Source: CAVVJA01 sp963809815
Lineage (GTDB): Bacteria > Actinomycetota > Actinomycetes > Mycobacteriales > Jatrophihabitantaceae
Direction of reading: 5' to 3'
Length of the DNA: 64,000 bases
Assembly (NCBI GenBank): GCA_963809815.1
Contig: CAWELM010000017.1
Coordinates: forward strand, 496,001-560,000
The translations under genes and the position numbers were made by a program. Positions 55,219 through 63,248 of the stretch are shown in pieces. Under the pieces are notes generated by a model. That model did no database searches, was not told where the DNA came from, and saw only the letters and a list, made by a program, of their open reading frames with translations. The number at the start of each line of letters is the position of its first letter. Position 1 is the first letter of the stretch.

Positions 55219-56247
55219 ATGACGACAGCAGCAGCGGGCGCTCTGATGGCGACCGAGATCGCCGAGCAGCCAGCCGTGCTCGCTGGGCTCCTGGCTCAGG
55301 GGGGCGACGCTATCGCGGATGCGGCCAGGCGTATCGCCAAGCGGCGACCACGCTTCGTCCTTATCGCGGCACGCGGTACCAGTGACCACGCTGCTCTCTA
55401 TGCGAAGTATCTCGTCGAGGTGCGACTTGGCCTGCCCGCCGGCCTCGTCTCGCCTTCGACTATGACGGTGTACGGCGCGCGTCCGGAGCTCTCCGACGTG
55501 CTCTTCATCGCGGTGAGCCAGTCCGGCGGATCACCCGACCTCCTTGACTCGCTGACCGTTGCTCGTGACTGCGGCGCCCTCACCGTGGCCGTGACCAACA
55601 ATGCTGGCTCGCCGTTGGCCGTCGCGGCCGACATCCATCTCGATGTCCGGGCCGGGACAGAACGTGCGGTAGCTGCGACGAAGACTTATACCGCAGAGCT
55701 GTTGGCCTTATATCTGCTCGTGGTGGGTGCGGCGTCAGGTGATGTAGCGGGCGCGGATGCGATACCCGACGCGGCCGCGGCTACGCTGAGTTTCCAGGCC
55801 GCGACTACTACGGCGGCGCAGCGATATCGCTATGCCGACCGGCTCGTGACAACGGCTCGTGGGTACTCCTATCCCACGGCGCGTGAGGCGGCCCTCAAGC
55901 TGATGGAGACCAGCTACCTTGCCGCGCAAGCCTTTTCAGGCGCGGATTTGCTGCACGGTCCGATGGCGATGGTCGACTCCCGCGTGCCCGTGATCGCCGT
56001 GATGTCGCCTGGCCGTGGGCGGGCCGCGATGGCGCCCGTCGTCGAACGGCTCCAGGCCTCCGGGGCCGACGTGCTGACGGTCGGCACTGAGGACGGTCTG
56101 CCACTGGCGAGCGCGGGCATCGCGGAGGAGCTCCTGCCGATATTGGAGATTCTCCCGCTCCAGCAGCTGGCTTGGCGCCTGGCATTGGACCGCGGCGGAG
56201 ACCCCGATCATCCGCGCGGGCTGTCCAAAATTACGGAGACATGGTAG
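55219..56247 (+). CDS. SIS-type glucosamine-6-phosphate deaminase (NagB-II-like)
   Basis: 342 residues from ATG 55219 with GGAG upstream. Two SIS domains: FVLIAARGTSDHAALYAKYL and AVSQSGGSPDLLDSL, then YPTAREAALKLMETSYLAAQ and LLHGPMAM. No glutaminase domain, so it is the isomerase half of GlmS alone, as in NagB-II. It should convert GlcN-6-P to fructose-6-P and ammonium. Three bases before murQ; cotranscribed. Confidence 0.85.
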   Translation: MTTAAAGALMATEIAEQPAVLAGLLAQGGDAIADAARRIAKRRPRFVLIAARGTSDHAALYAKYLVEVRLGLPAGLVSPSTMTVYGARPELSDVLFIAVSQSGGSPDLLDSLTVARDCGALTVAVTNNAGSPLAVAADIHLDVRAGTERAVAATKTYTAELLALYLLVVGAASGDVAGADAIPDAAAATLSFQAATTTAAQRYRYADRLVTTARGYSYPTAREAALKLMETSYLAAQAFSGADLLHGPMAMVDSRVPVIAVMSPGRGRAAMAPVVERLQASGADVLTVGTEDGLPLASAGIAEELLPILEILPLQQLAWRLALDRGGDPDHPRGLSKITETW

Positions 56248-56250
56248 GTC

Positions 56251-57126
56251 GTGACGCAGAACAGGATCGACCCCCTGGACACGCTCGACAGCGCCGGCGT
56301 CGTCGAGCGACTGCTCGACGCCGAGAACAGTGTCGTGCCCGCGGTGCGCGCGGCGCTGCCACAGATCGCCGCGGCCGCCGACCTGATCGCCCAACAGGTG
56401 CGCCGTGGCGGCCGCATCGCCTTCGTCGGTGCCGGAACGTCAGGTCGGCTCGCGCTGTGCGAGGCGGCCGAGTTACCAGGCACCTTCGGTCTCGACCCGT
56501 CGACAGTTCTCATTCGTATTGCCGGAGCGGGCGGGCAGGCGCCGGTCGGCACCGACTGGGATGAGGACGACGTCGCGGTCGCCTCAGCCGACTTCGCCGA
56601 AATGGCGCTGCGTTCGCACGACGTCATGGTTGCGGTCGCCGCCAGCGGCCGGACGCCGTACACCCTGGCCATGGCACGCTCCGCGGCCCAAGCCGGAATA
56701 GCGCTCGTGGCTGTGGTAAACACCCTTGATTCGCCGCTGGCCGCGCTCGCGACAGCCGCCATCGAGGTGCCGGTCGGGCCCGAGCGGTTGCAGAATTCCA
56801 CGCGGCTCACAGCCGGCACCGCCCAGAAGCTCATCTTGAACGCGCTGACGACTGCCGCGATGGTCGCGCTGGGCCACGTCCACGGTGATCTGATGATCGA
56901 CGTCGTACCGGCGAACGCCAAGCTACGCGCTCGGGTGATCGGCATCGTGGCCGAGATCGCCGAACAGCCGGTCGACGTTGCCCACGCCGCGCTCGAGCGG
57001 TGCGACTGGAATGCCCGGGCCGCGGTACTCCATCTCACCGCAGGGCTGAGCCCGGATCAGGCCGCCGAGCACGCCGCGCGTCATTCGACCTTGCGAGCGG
57101 CAATGGACGAGTGCTCGACCAGATGA
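56251..57126 (+). CDS. murQ: N-acetylmuramic acid 6-phosphate etherase
   Basis: 291 residues from GTG 56251. SIS domain with GRIAFVGAGTSGRLALCEAAE and the MurQ hallmark LDTLDS/ENSVVPAV at the N-terminus, plus NSTRLTAGTAQKLILN. Cleaves the lactyl ether of MurNAc-6-P giving GlcNAc-6-P, so peptidoglycan recycling joins the GlcNAc route here. Confidence 0.95.
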   Translation: MTQNRIDPLDTLDSAGVVERLLDAENSVVPAVRAALPQIAAAADLIAQQVRRGGRIAFVGAGTSGRLALCEAAELPGTFGLDPSTVLIRIAGAGGQAPVGTDWDEDDVAVASADFAEMALRSHDVMVAVAASGRTPYTLAMARSAAQAGIALVAVVNTLDSPLAALATAAIEVPVGPERLQNSTRLTAGTAQKLILNALTTAAMVALGHVHGDLMIDVVPANAKLRARVIGIVAEIAEQPVDVAHAALERCDWNARAAVLHLTAGLSPDQAAEHAARHSTLRAAMDECSTR

Positions 57127-57205
57127 GTTGCCCTCGCCTCAGCGATTCATCTTCTTAGCCTGCCTTTTCTCAGTCTCGGCTCGAAGAGTCTTGTGGTGCG
57201 CGCTG

Positions 57206-57268
57206 AAAAGGTGTAGACCAGATTTCGACCAAAAGGTGTAGACCAGATTCAATATTTGTATAGACCAG
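57206..57268. promoter_or_regulatory. Three DasR-like sites, two within a 19-base direct repeat
   Basis: The 19-base unit AAAAGGTGTAGACCAGATT occurs at 57206-57224 and 57231-57249, giving a 25-base period. A third related site TGTATAGACCAG lies at 57257-57268. Each carries the GACCA half of the DasR consensus with a weaker left half. They sit 58-120 bases before the hexosaminidase start. Confidence 0.75.
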
Positions 57269-57325
57269 CGTCGGCAGCCGCGGGTAGCGGCGATTGTCCG
57301 CTGCCCGTGGCGGAAAGGTCCGCCA

Positions 57326-59350
57326 ATGTCGCTCAGCCTCCTCGGGACTGGCCGCTCTCGCGTAGCCAGGTCAATCGGCGCCATGGCGCTCATCGTGGGC
57401 GGTGCAACGGGCGCTGTCGCGCTCGGCGCTGGAAGCGCAGCAGCCGCGCCGCCATCGGCCGCGCCGCAGGTGGTGCCCAAGCCCGTATCAACTACCGTCG
57501 GCGTTGGCCAATTCTCGCTCACGTCCAAATCCCGCGTCGTGGTCGGTTCGGCTGACGCGACCGCGGTCGGAGCCGACCTCGCTGCCTATCTGCGTCCCGC
57601 GACGGGCTACCAGCTGCCGATCGTGAGCGGCGGCGCGCACGCCGGCGACATCACGCTGCAACTGGGAAAACCCGCCGCCCTGCAGCCGGATACGACCGGC
57701 GAGGGATATGTCCTTGACGCAAGCCCATCGCGGGTGACGGTCACGGCGACCACGGCGCATGGACTCTATGACGCCGTGCAGACAATCCGTCAGCTGCTCC
57801 CCGTATGGATCGACAGCCCCACGCTCGAACCAGGGCCATGGACAATTCCGTCGGTCCACATAGTCGACTATCCCCGCTACGCCTATCGCGGCGTAATGCT
57901 CGACATCGCGCGCCACTTCCAGACGCCTGCAGCAGTCATGAGCCTGATCGACCAGGCATCGGCGTACAAGGTGAACACGCTGCATCTGCACGTCAGTGAC
58001 GATCAGGGCTTCCGCATCGTCATCAACGGATTCCCCAACCTGACCGACATCGGCTCGATTGGCTCGGTCGGCACGGACGGCCGGACGATGGACCCCGGCG
58101 GCTTCTGGACCCAGGCTGACTACAAGGCCGTTGTCGCCCATGCGGCCGCGCACTTCATGACGGTCGTGCCCGAGGTGGATTCCCCCGGCCACAACAACGC
58201 GATCATCATGTCCGAGTACAACGACACGACGAACCCGCTGCTGAACGGGCACCCACAGGACATCAACTGCAGCACCAACAACCCGCCCCAGTGGAACTTC
58301 ACCGGCGACGTGGGGTACAGCGCGATGTGTCCCGACAGTGAGAACAGCTTCACGATCTACAACGCGATCATTACCCAGCTCGCCGCGATGTCGACCAGCC
58401 CGTATTACCACGTAGGTGGCGACGAGGTGCCGTCCACGCTGCTCACTCAGGACCAGTACGCGTCATTCATCAACCAGGAGGTCCCGCTCGTCAACGCCCA
58501 GGGCAAGGCTGCGATGGGTTGGGCCGAACTGGCCGGGCCCGGCACGAACCCCGGCCCGGGGTCGGTTGCCGAGTACTGGAACCCGGCCTCCGGCTCCAGC
58601 CCGGACACCGTCACCGCCCACGAAGCCGTGGCCAAGAACATGAAGATTGTCATGGCGCCGGCGAATCACGCATACCTTGATCAAAAGTACGCGTTCGGCC
58701 CCAATGTCAACGTGCCGCCGACTCTCGGTCTGCACTGGGCCTGCAACACCGGCTGTGACGTCGACCAGTTCTACAACTGGGATCCAGGCACGTACGTCAC
58801 CGGCGTGACCGACCAGAACGTGATGGGTGTCGAAGGTGCGATGTGGGGCGAGACCGTCGTCAACTTGAGCAACGTCGACTACATGGTCTTCCCGCGGCTG
58901 ATCGCACTCGCGGAAGTCGGCTGGACCCCGCAGGCCGAGCGCACCAACGGCTACTCGGACTTCCTGACCCGGCTGGCTCCGCAAGGCGCGAGGTTGACCC
59001 TCGCCGGCACCAACTTCTACCCGACGCCTGAGGTGGCCTGGCAGCTTGACGTCGCGGCCGCCGCGCAAATCCCGGTGGTCAACGGCCAGGTCTCTGGTGC
59101 GGTCGCATCCCTCTCCGCACCAGGCATCGCCGCGAGCAACATCACCGCCAGCATCAACTGGGGCGACGGAAACACCAGCGCCGGCACGGTAGACGGCACC
59201 GCCGCCACCTCCGCCACAGTCAACGGGCTCTACACGATCAACGGGGCCCACACCTACGGGCATCCCGGCGCGTTCCACGTAACGATCACCGTGAGCGCAA
59301 CCGGAACACCGTCTGCCACCACAACCACCACGTTGAAGTGGCACCGGTAG
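57326..59350 (+). CDS. Secreted GH20 beta-N-acetylhexosaminidase with C-terminal PKD-like domain
   Basis: 674 residues. Signal peptide (about 1-41, ending AGSAAAA). GH20 b-domain, then the barrel with YRGVMLDIARHFQTPAAV, LHLHVSDDQGFRI and catalytic pair Asp366-Glu367 in HVGGDEVP. From about residue 590 a beta-rich PKD-like domain (INWGDGNTSAGTV ... HTYGHPGAFHVTITV). It trims terminal GlcNAc/GalNAc outside the cell, feeding the DasABC-type importer. Controlled by the sites at 57206-57268. Confidence 0.95.
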   Translation: MSLSLLGTGRSRVARSIGAMALIVGGATGAVALGAGSAAAAPPSAAPQVVPKPVSTTVGVGQFSLTSKSRVVVGSADATAVGADLAAYLRPATGYQLPIVSGGAHAGDITLQLGKPAALQPDTTGEGYVLDASPSRVTVTATTAHGLYDAVQTIRQLLPVWIDSPTLEPGPWTIPSVHIVDYPRYAYRGVMLDIARHFQTPAAVMSLIDQASAYKVNTLHLHVSDDQGFRIVINGFPNLTDIGSIGSVGTDGRTMDPGGFWTQADYKAVVAHAAAHFMTVVPEVDSPGHNNAIIMSEYNDTTNPLLNGHPQDINCSTNNPPQWNFTGDVGYSAMCPDSENSFTIYNAIITQLAAMSTSPYYHVGGDEVPSTLLTQDQYASFINQEVPLVNAQGKAAMGWAELAGPGTNPGPGSVAEYWNPASGSSPDTVTAHEAVAKNMKIVMAPANHAYLDQKYAFGPNVNVPPTLGLHWACNTGCDVDQFYNWDPGTYVTGVTDQNVMGVEGAMWGETVVNLSNVDYMVFPRLIALAEVGWTPQAERTNGYSDFLTRLAPQGARLTLAGTNFYPTPEVAWQLDVAAAAQIPVVNGQVSGAVASLSAPGIAASNITASINWGDGNTSAGTVDGTAATSATVNGLYTINGAHTYGHPGAFHVTITVSATGTPSATTTTTLKWHR

Positions 59351-59375
59351 TGACACACGCGGACGGCTGATCCGG

Positions 59376-59414
59376 CCTGACCCCGATAGCGGCATTGCTG
59401 CTGCCGGGGTCAGG
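59376..59414. terminator. Bidirectional hairpin terminator
   Basis: CCTGACCCCG (59376-59385) pairs perfectly with CGGGGTCAGG (59405-59414), with a smaller GC-rich hairpin inside. It separates the convergent hexosaminidase and nagA genes. Confidence 0.75.
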
Positions 59415-59429
59415 TGCTGTCGCGGAGGG

Positions 59430-60587
59430 TTACAGAACGGCGGCGGCCCGGTCCGTGTCGCACCAGACTCCGGCGGCCACGATCCGCGCGATGCGGAGGT
59501 CATCGTCCAGGACGACGAAGTCCGCATCGTGCCCGGCGACGATCGCACCGCACGAGTCACCGATGCCAAGGACTCGAGCCGGATTTGCGGACGCGGCGGC
59601 CGAGGCGACCTCGATCGGCAGCCCGCAGTCCAAGACGGCGCGCCGCACCGCGTCGTCCATGGTCAGTGTGCTACCCGCCAGCGCGCCGGTAGAGGTCAGC
59701 CGAGCCTCACCGCCGCGAACCTGCACCGGCTGGCCCCCGAGGGCGAACTCACCGTCGCCGACGCCGGTCGCCGCGATCGCGTCAGTGATAAGGACGAGAC
59801 GCTTGGGTGTCCCTGCGACGAGCGTCGTGATCGCGGGATGCACGTGGATGCCGTCGTTGATGACCTCGCACGCGAGGTCGGACGCGAGTGCCGCCCCGAT
59901 CACGCCTGGCTCGCGGTGGTGCAGTGCTCGCATCCCATTGAACAGGTGCGTCGCGAGGCGCGCGCCGGCTTCGATGGCTGCTTGGGCGTCTGGGTACGTG
60001 CCGTCAGTGTGGCCAATCGCTGCGACCGCACCGGCGCCGACGATGTCGACGATCAGGTCGAGGGCGCCGGGCAGTTCAGGTGCGATAGTCACGCTGCGCA
60101 AACACCCCCGCGCGGCTGCGAGCAGTCCGGAGAACGCGCCGCGGTCGGGCAATTGCAGGAATTGCGGATTCTGGGCTCCAGCGCGAATTGGAGAAAGGAA
60201 CGGTCCCTCGAGATGGGCCCCCACCACATGCCCGTCCGGCGTAGGGCCCATGGCGACGCGGTCGGCGACCCAGCCGAGCTGCTCGGCGAGCGCATCCAGT
60301 GGCGCGGTCATCAGCGAAACGAGTGTCCGCGTCGTGCCGTGTGATCGGTGGAACGCCACGGCCGCCGCCAGGTCGGCCGGCGATGCGCTCGCGTCATGCC
60401 CGCCGCCGCCATGGACGTGCAGGTCGATGTAACCAGGCAGCAACCAGGCGCCGCCGAGGTCGACCGTGCCGCCGCCTGGCGGAAGGCCCGAGCCGACTGC
60501 GGTGATGACCCCCGCCTCGACCTGCACCCAGCCGCCAGCTAGCACACCGGTTGGTGTGACGACGCGGGCGCCGGACAGAACGCTCAC
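59430..60587 (-). CDS. nagA: N-acetylglucosamine-6-phosphate deacetylase
   Basis: 385 residues. Amidohydrolase motif YIDLHVHGGGGHD (metal ligands), then GAHLEGPFLSPIRAGAQNP, the NagA signature, and AIGHTDGTYPDA, HLFNGMRALHHREPG, LVLITDAIAATG. Makes GlcN-6-P and acetate; GlcN-6-P goes to the NagB-II-like enzyme. Follows the DasR-like gene by 58 bases on the same strand. Confidence 0.95.
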   Translation of the reverse strand: MSVLSGARVVTPTGVLAGGWVQVEAGVITAVGSGLPPGGGTVDLGGAWLLPGYIDLHVHGGGGHDASASPADLAAAVAFHRSHGTTRTLVSLMTAPLDALAEQLGWVADRVAMGPTPDGHVVGAHLEGPFLSPIRAGAQNPQFLQLPDRGAFSGLLAAARGCLRSVTIAPELPGALDLIVDIVGAGAVAAIGHTDGTYPDAQAAIEAGARLATHLFNGMRALHHREPGVIGAALASDLACEVINDGIHVHPAITTLVAGTPKRLVLITDAIAATGVGDGEFALGGQPVQVRGGEARLTSTGALAGSTLTMDDAVRRAVLDCGLPIEVASAAASANPARVLGIGDSCGAIVAGHDADFVVLDDDLRIARIVAAGVWCDTDRAAAVL

Positions 60588-60645
60588 CGGGCGACCGCCA
60601 GGCCGGCTGCCGTTCGCCAGGCCAGCACTGCCGCAACCGCATTCG

Positions 60646-61380
60646 TCATCGACGTGGCGCGGTCAAGTTGGCAACGAACGTGACACGATCGCCCCGATAC
60701 CAGCTCGACACCCACTCCACGACCTGCCCCGACGCGTCGAACGATTGCCGGCCGAGCACGAGCATCGGCGCTCCGGTGTCGGTGTGCAGCAGGGCGGCTT
60801 CGCGGGGCGATGCCGGCGCCGTCGCGATGGATTCCTCCGCATTGACCGGCACGACGCCGTATACAGAGGCCAGAACGGCGTACAGCGACTGGGCGCGACG
60901 AATGTGCCGCGTGAGCTGGGGGAATCTTGCAGCGGACAGATGGGCTGTCTCCACCGCCATCGGCCGGTCGTCGGCGAGACGCAGCCGTTCGATGCTGAAC
61001 ACCGGCGCTCCAATGACAAGCGCGAGCCGCTTGGCGACATCCTCATCGGCCCGGGTCCGCTCGGCGGAGATGAGCTGGGTGGATGCGGTGAACCCATTCG
61101 CGGCCGCCTGCTCGGTAAAGCTCGTCAGATGCAGCGGCCACGTCATCTTCGGTTCCGCGACGTACGTGCCCGAGCCCTGGCGGCGGACCAGCCGTCCCTC
61201 CGCCACCAGCTCGAGCAGCGCCTGCCGGACCGTGGTGCGCGAAGTGCCAAGCTCTGCGGCCAGAACGCGCTCGGTCGGTACGGCGCTGTCCGGTTCAAGG
61301 GACTCGATGATCGCGAGAAGGTGCCGCTTGACGGTGTAGTACTTCGGCTCGCGGGGCGGCTGCAAGGCGGCACTGGACAC
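60646..61380 (-). CDS. dasR: DasR-like GntR/HutC-family repressor
   Basis: 244 residues. The start PKYYTVKRHLLAI, helix-turn-helix VLAAELGTSRTTVRQALLEL, then SGTYVAEPKMTWPLHLTSFTE and VEWVSSWYRGDR follow the wording of Streptomyces DasR almost segment for segment. DasR is released from DNA by GlcN-6-P, the product of NagA. It is in an operon with nagA and has its own probable operators at 61416-61466. Confidence 0.93.
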   Translation of the reverse strand: MSSAALQPPREPKYYTVKRHLLAIIESLEPDSAVPTERVLAAELGTSRTTVRQALLELVAEGRLVRRQGSGTYVAEPKMTWPLHLTSFTEQAAANGFTASTQLISAERTRADEDVAKRLALVIGAPVFSIERLRLADDRPMAVETAHLSAARFPQLTRHIRRAQSLYAVLASVYGVVPVNAEESIATAPASPREAALLHTDTGAPMLVLGRQSFDASGQVVEWVSSWYRGDRVTFVANLTAPRR

Positions 61381-61415
61381 CGGCGGTCTCCTAGTAGAGG
61401 TCGATCAGATGCCTA

Positions 61416-61466
61416 TACCATTGGTACGAACTAGTGAATCATGCACGATCCGAGTGGTCTAGTCCA
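61416..61466. promoter_or_regulatory. DasR-like operators upstream of dasR
   Basis: Two sites: TGGTCTAGTCCA at 61455-61466 (close to the DasR core) and the near-palindrome TACCATTGGTA at 61416-61426, preceded by CTA as in CTATACCA of the dasA promoter. Suggests autoregulation. Confidence 0.65.
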
Positions 61467-61542
61467 TTGTGTGACGCCAAGTCGGGCCGCTAATGACAAA
61501 TCGGCTTCTCCGGCACTGGCGGATCGGCGGTTCCGACGTCGG

Positions 61543-62325
61543 CTACCAGTGCAGGGCTGGGTCCTGCGCTAAGTGCACCAGCGCCTGCGAATCGGGCTGA
61601 TCCGAAGCCGCGCCGACGCAGCCGATGACGACCGTCCAGCCCGTGTTCGTCACCACGCTCACGCTGGTAATAACGGCCGTTCCGTCGCGTCCGGAGGCAA
61701 CACTGGAAAACGGTGTTCGCTGGCGCACGGTGTTGTCGCCCTCCGGCGCGACGATGTCGAAAACGAGCACGGACCCTGCCGCGTCCTGGCCGCGAAGTTC
61801 GATCGCGCACATGCCCAGGTACTGATCGAGCGTGCGGGCCACGTCACGCACCGTCAACGTGGGAAGAACACGGCGCGCCGCCGCGGCGATCTCGAGTTGT
61901 GCCGAATGACCGGGCTCGACGACGGGACAGGCACCGGCCGTAGAGGCAGGGCGGATGATGTCGACCAGCGGTTCGGTCTGTCGCGCCTGCGTCTCGATCA
62001 TCGCCAACGTGGCGGCATGCGATGACTCGTTCACGCTCGCTATTCGCGAATCCGAGTGCGACGAAGGGTCGCTCAGGGACGAGCGGATCACCGTGTACGC
62101 GACGAGGCCGACGACCACAGCTGTGGCGGCGGCGGCCAGTCGAGGCCAGCGACGCCGCCATTGTGCGACTGAGCGTCTCCACGGCTTGGCGCCTGACCTG
62201 CGCCCGAGCTCGAGGACGTCGTCGTCCTCGGCCGGCGAGTTTGGCGCCTCGGCCCATTCGACACCATCTCGCACCAGACAAGCGTTCCCCGGGCATGTCG
62301 AGTCCGCAAGCCTTGTGCAATCCAC
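61543..62325 (-). CDS. One-pass membrane protein of unknown function
   Basis: 260 residues from GTG 62325; the frame is open to 62454 but overlaps the methyltransferase gene. A Cys-containing N-terminus (DCTRLADSTCPGNACLVRDG), an acidic patch EDDD, then RRSVAQWRRRWPRL before one membrane helix (about 67-83) and an extracytoplasmic domain with three Cys. I do not recognise a family; it could be a sensor, anti-sigma-like or secreted-domain anchor. It lies downstream of the methyltransferase on the same strand. Confidence 0.6.
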   Translation of the reverse strand: MDCTRLADSTCPGNACLVRDGVEWAEAPNSPAEDDDVLELGRRSGAKPWRRSVAQWRRRWPRLAAAATAVVVGLVAYTVIRSSLSDPSSHSDSRIASVNESSHAATLAMIETQARQTEPLVDIIRPASTAGACPVVEPGHSAQLEIAAAARRVLPTLTVRDVARTLDQYLGMCAIELRGQDAAGSVLVFDIVAPEGDNTVRQRTPFSSVASGRDGTAVITSVSVVTNTGWTVVIGCVGAASDQPDSQALVHLAQDPALHW

Positions 62326-62350
62326 CCAGGCAGCAGCGCGCGGACTTTCG

Positions 62351-63169
62351 CTAGTCAGCCGACCGGAAAGTGACCTCGAGAATGGGAAGGACGGGAAGGG
62401 AATAGCGCACCTGGCGCGGTAGCCGCCGAACGGCGCCGAGGACACAAGGCGCAACGCCGAGGGCGAGAGGCGGGGTTAGATCATGAACGGTCGCGACCCC
62501 ACGGATCCTGCTGATCGCCGCTCGTTCTTCGGGGTTGAACCCCCACGACCACAGCATGCTCGCCTGGCTGCTCTCCCGGCCAGGCCAACGCCGCACCATT
62601 TCGCGCAGCTTCTCCGGCACGACGTCGAAGATCAACGAGGCGGCGGGCAGACGCCGAGCCATGGCGGCGATGAGCTCATGCACCTGTTCGCGTCGGAAAT
62701 ACATGAACAGGCCTTGCGCAGTCACGAGCACCGGCGTCGCCGGGACCAGCTGGTCGAGCCAGTCGATATCGAGCGCTGATCCAGCGTGGCTGCCTTGCCG
62801 TGGTCCTTCTGGAAGCAGCTTGCGCCGTAACTCCAGCGCCTCTGGCAGATCGACCGATATCCATCGCATACGGCCGTTGTCCACCCGCCAGAACTGGGTC
62901 TCCAGACCCTCGCCGAGCGCGACTACCGGGCCGGACGGATGCCGAGCCAGAAAGCGGCGAATCGCGGCATCAAACGTGGCTACCCGGACCGCATGCCACC
63001 CAGCGCCGCGAGATGCGTCGCCGAAGTCGTAGTCGAGCCGATCGACGATCTCGACCGCGCGCGGATCCTTGAGCAACGGCCTACGGGCACGCGCGGCCGC
63101 GGCCCGTCGACCGAGATTCCAGAGCAGCGTCTCCGGTGTCCCGGATAGATCGACGGCGATGCGGTCCAC
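62351..63169 (-). CDS. Class I SAM-dependent methyltransferase (LCMT/TcmP-like)
   Basis: 272 residues from GTG 63169 (ATG 63232 would add 21 residues that cross the divergent palindrome). Pattern LLWNLGRRAAAARARRPLL, PVVALGEGLETQFWRVDN, RWISVDLPEALELRRKLLP, and VLVTAQGLFMYFRREQV fits the leucine carboxyl methyltransferase-like group that includes polyketide O-methyltransferases. Divergent from the ribbon-helix-helix gene. Confidence 0.85.
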   Translation of the reverse strand: MDRIAVDLSGTPETLLWNLGRRAAAARARRPLLKDPRAVEIVDRLDYDFGDASRGAGWHAVRVATFDAAIRRFLARHPSGPVVALGEGLETQFWRVDNGRMRWISVDLPEALELRRKLLPEGPRQGSHAGSALDIDWLDQLVPATPVLVTAQGLFMYFRREQVHELIAAMARRLPAASLIFDVVPEKLREMVRRWPGRESSQASMLWSWGFNPEERAAISRIRGVATVHDLTPPLALGVAPCVLGAVRRLPRQVRYSLPVLPILEVTFRSAD

Positions 63170-63213
63170 CCCGGAATGGTAGATCTCGCTTCGGATGCAA
63201 GCCGTGCGTAGGC

Positions 63214-63235
63214 TATGCACATAAGTGTGCATAGA
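63214..63235. promoter_or_regulatory. Perfect palindromic operator between divergent genes
   Basis: CTATGCACA (63214-63222) and TGTGCATAG (63227-63235) are exact complements around TAAG. It lies 14 bases before the GTG of the gene at 63249. The N-terminal ribbon-helix-helix of that gene's product makes autoregulation likely, since such proteins bind short inverted repeats at their own promoters. Confidence 0.7.
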
Positions 63236-63248
63236 TCTGGAGGCAGTT

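Noticed and set aside
57206..57268. Short repeats considered as a possible CRISPR array
   Set aside because: Only two identical 19-base units with a 6-base gap, and the units contain DasR half-sites; no spacers of CRISPR size and no cas genes.
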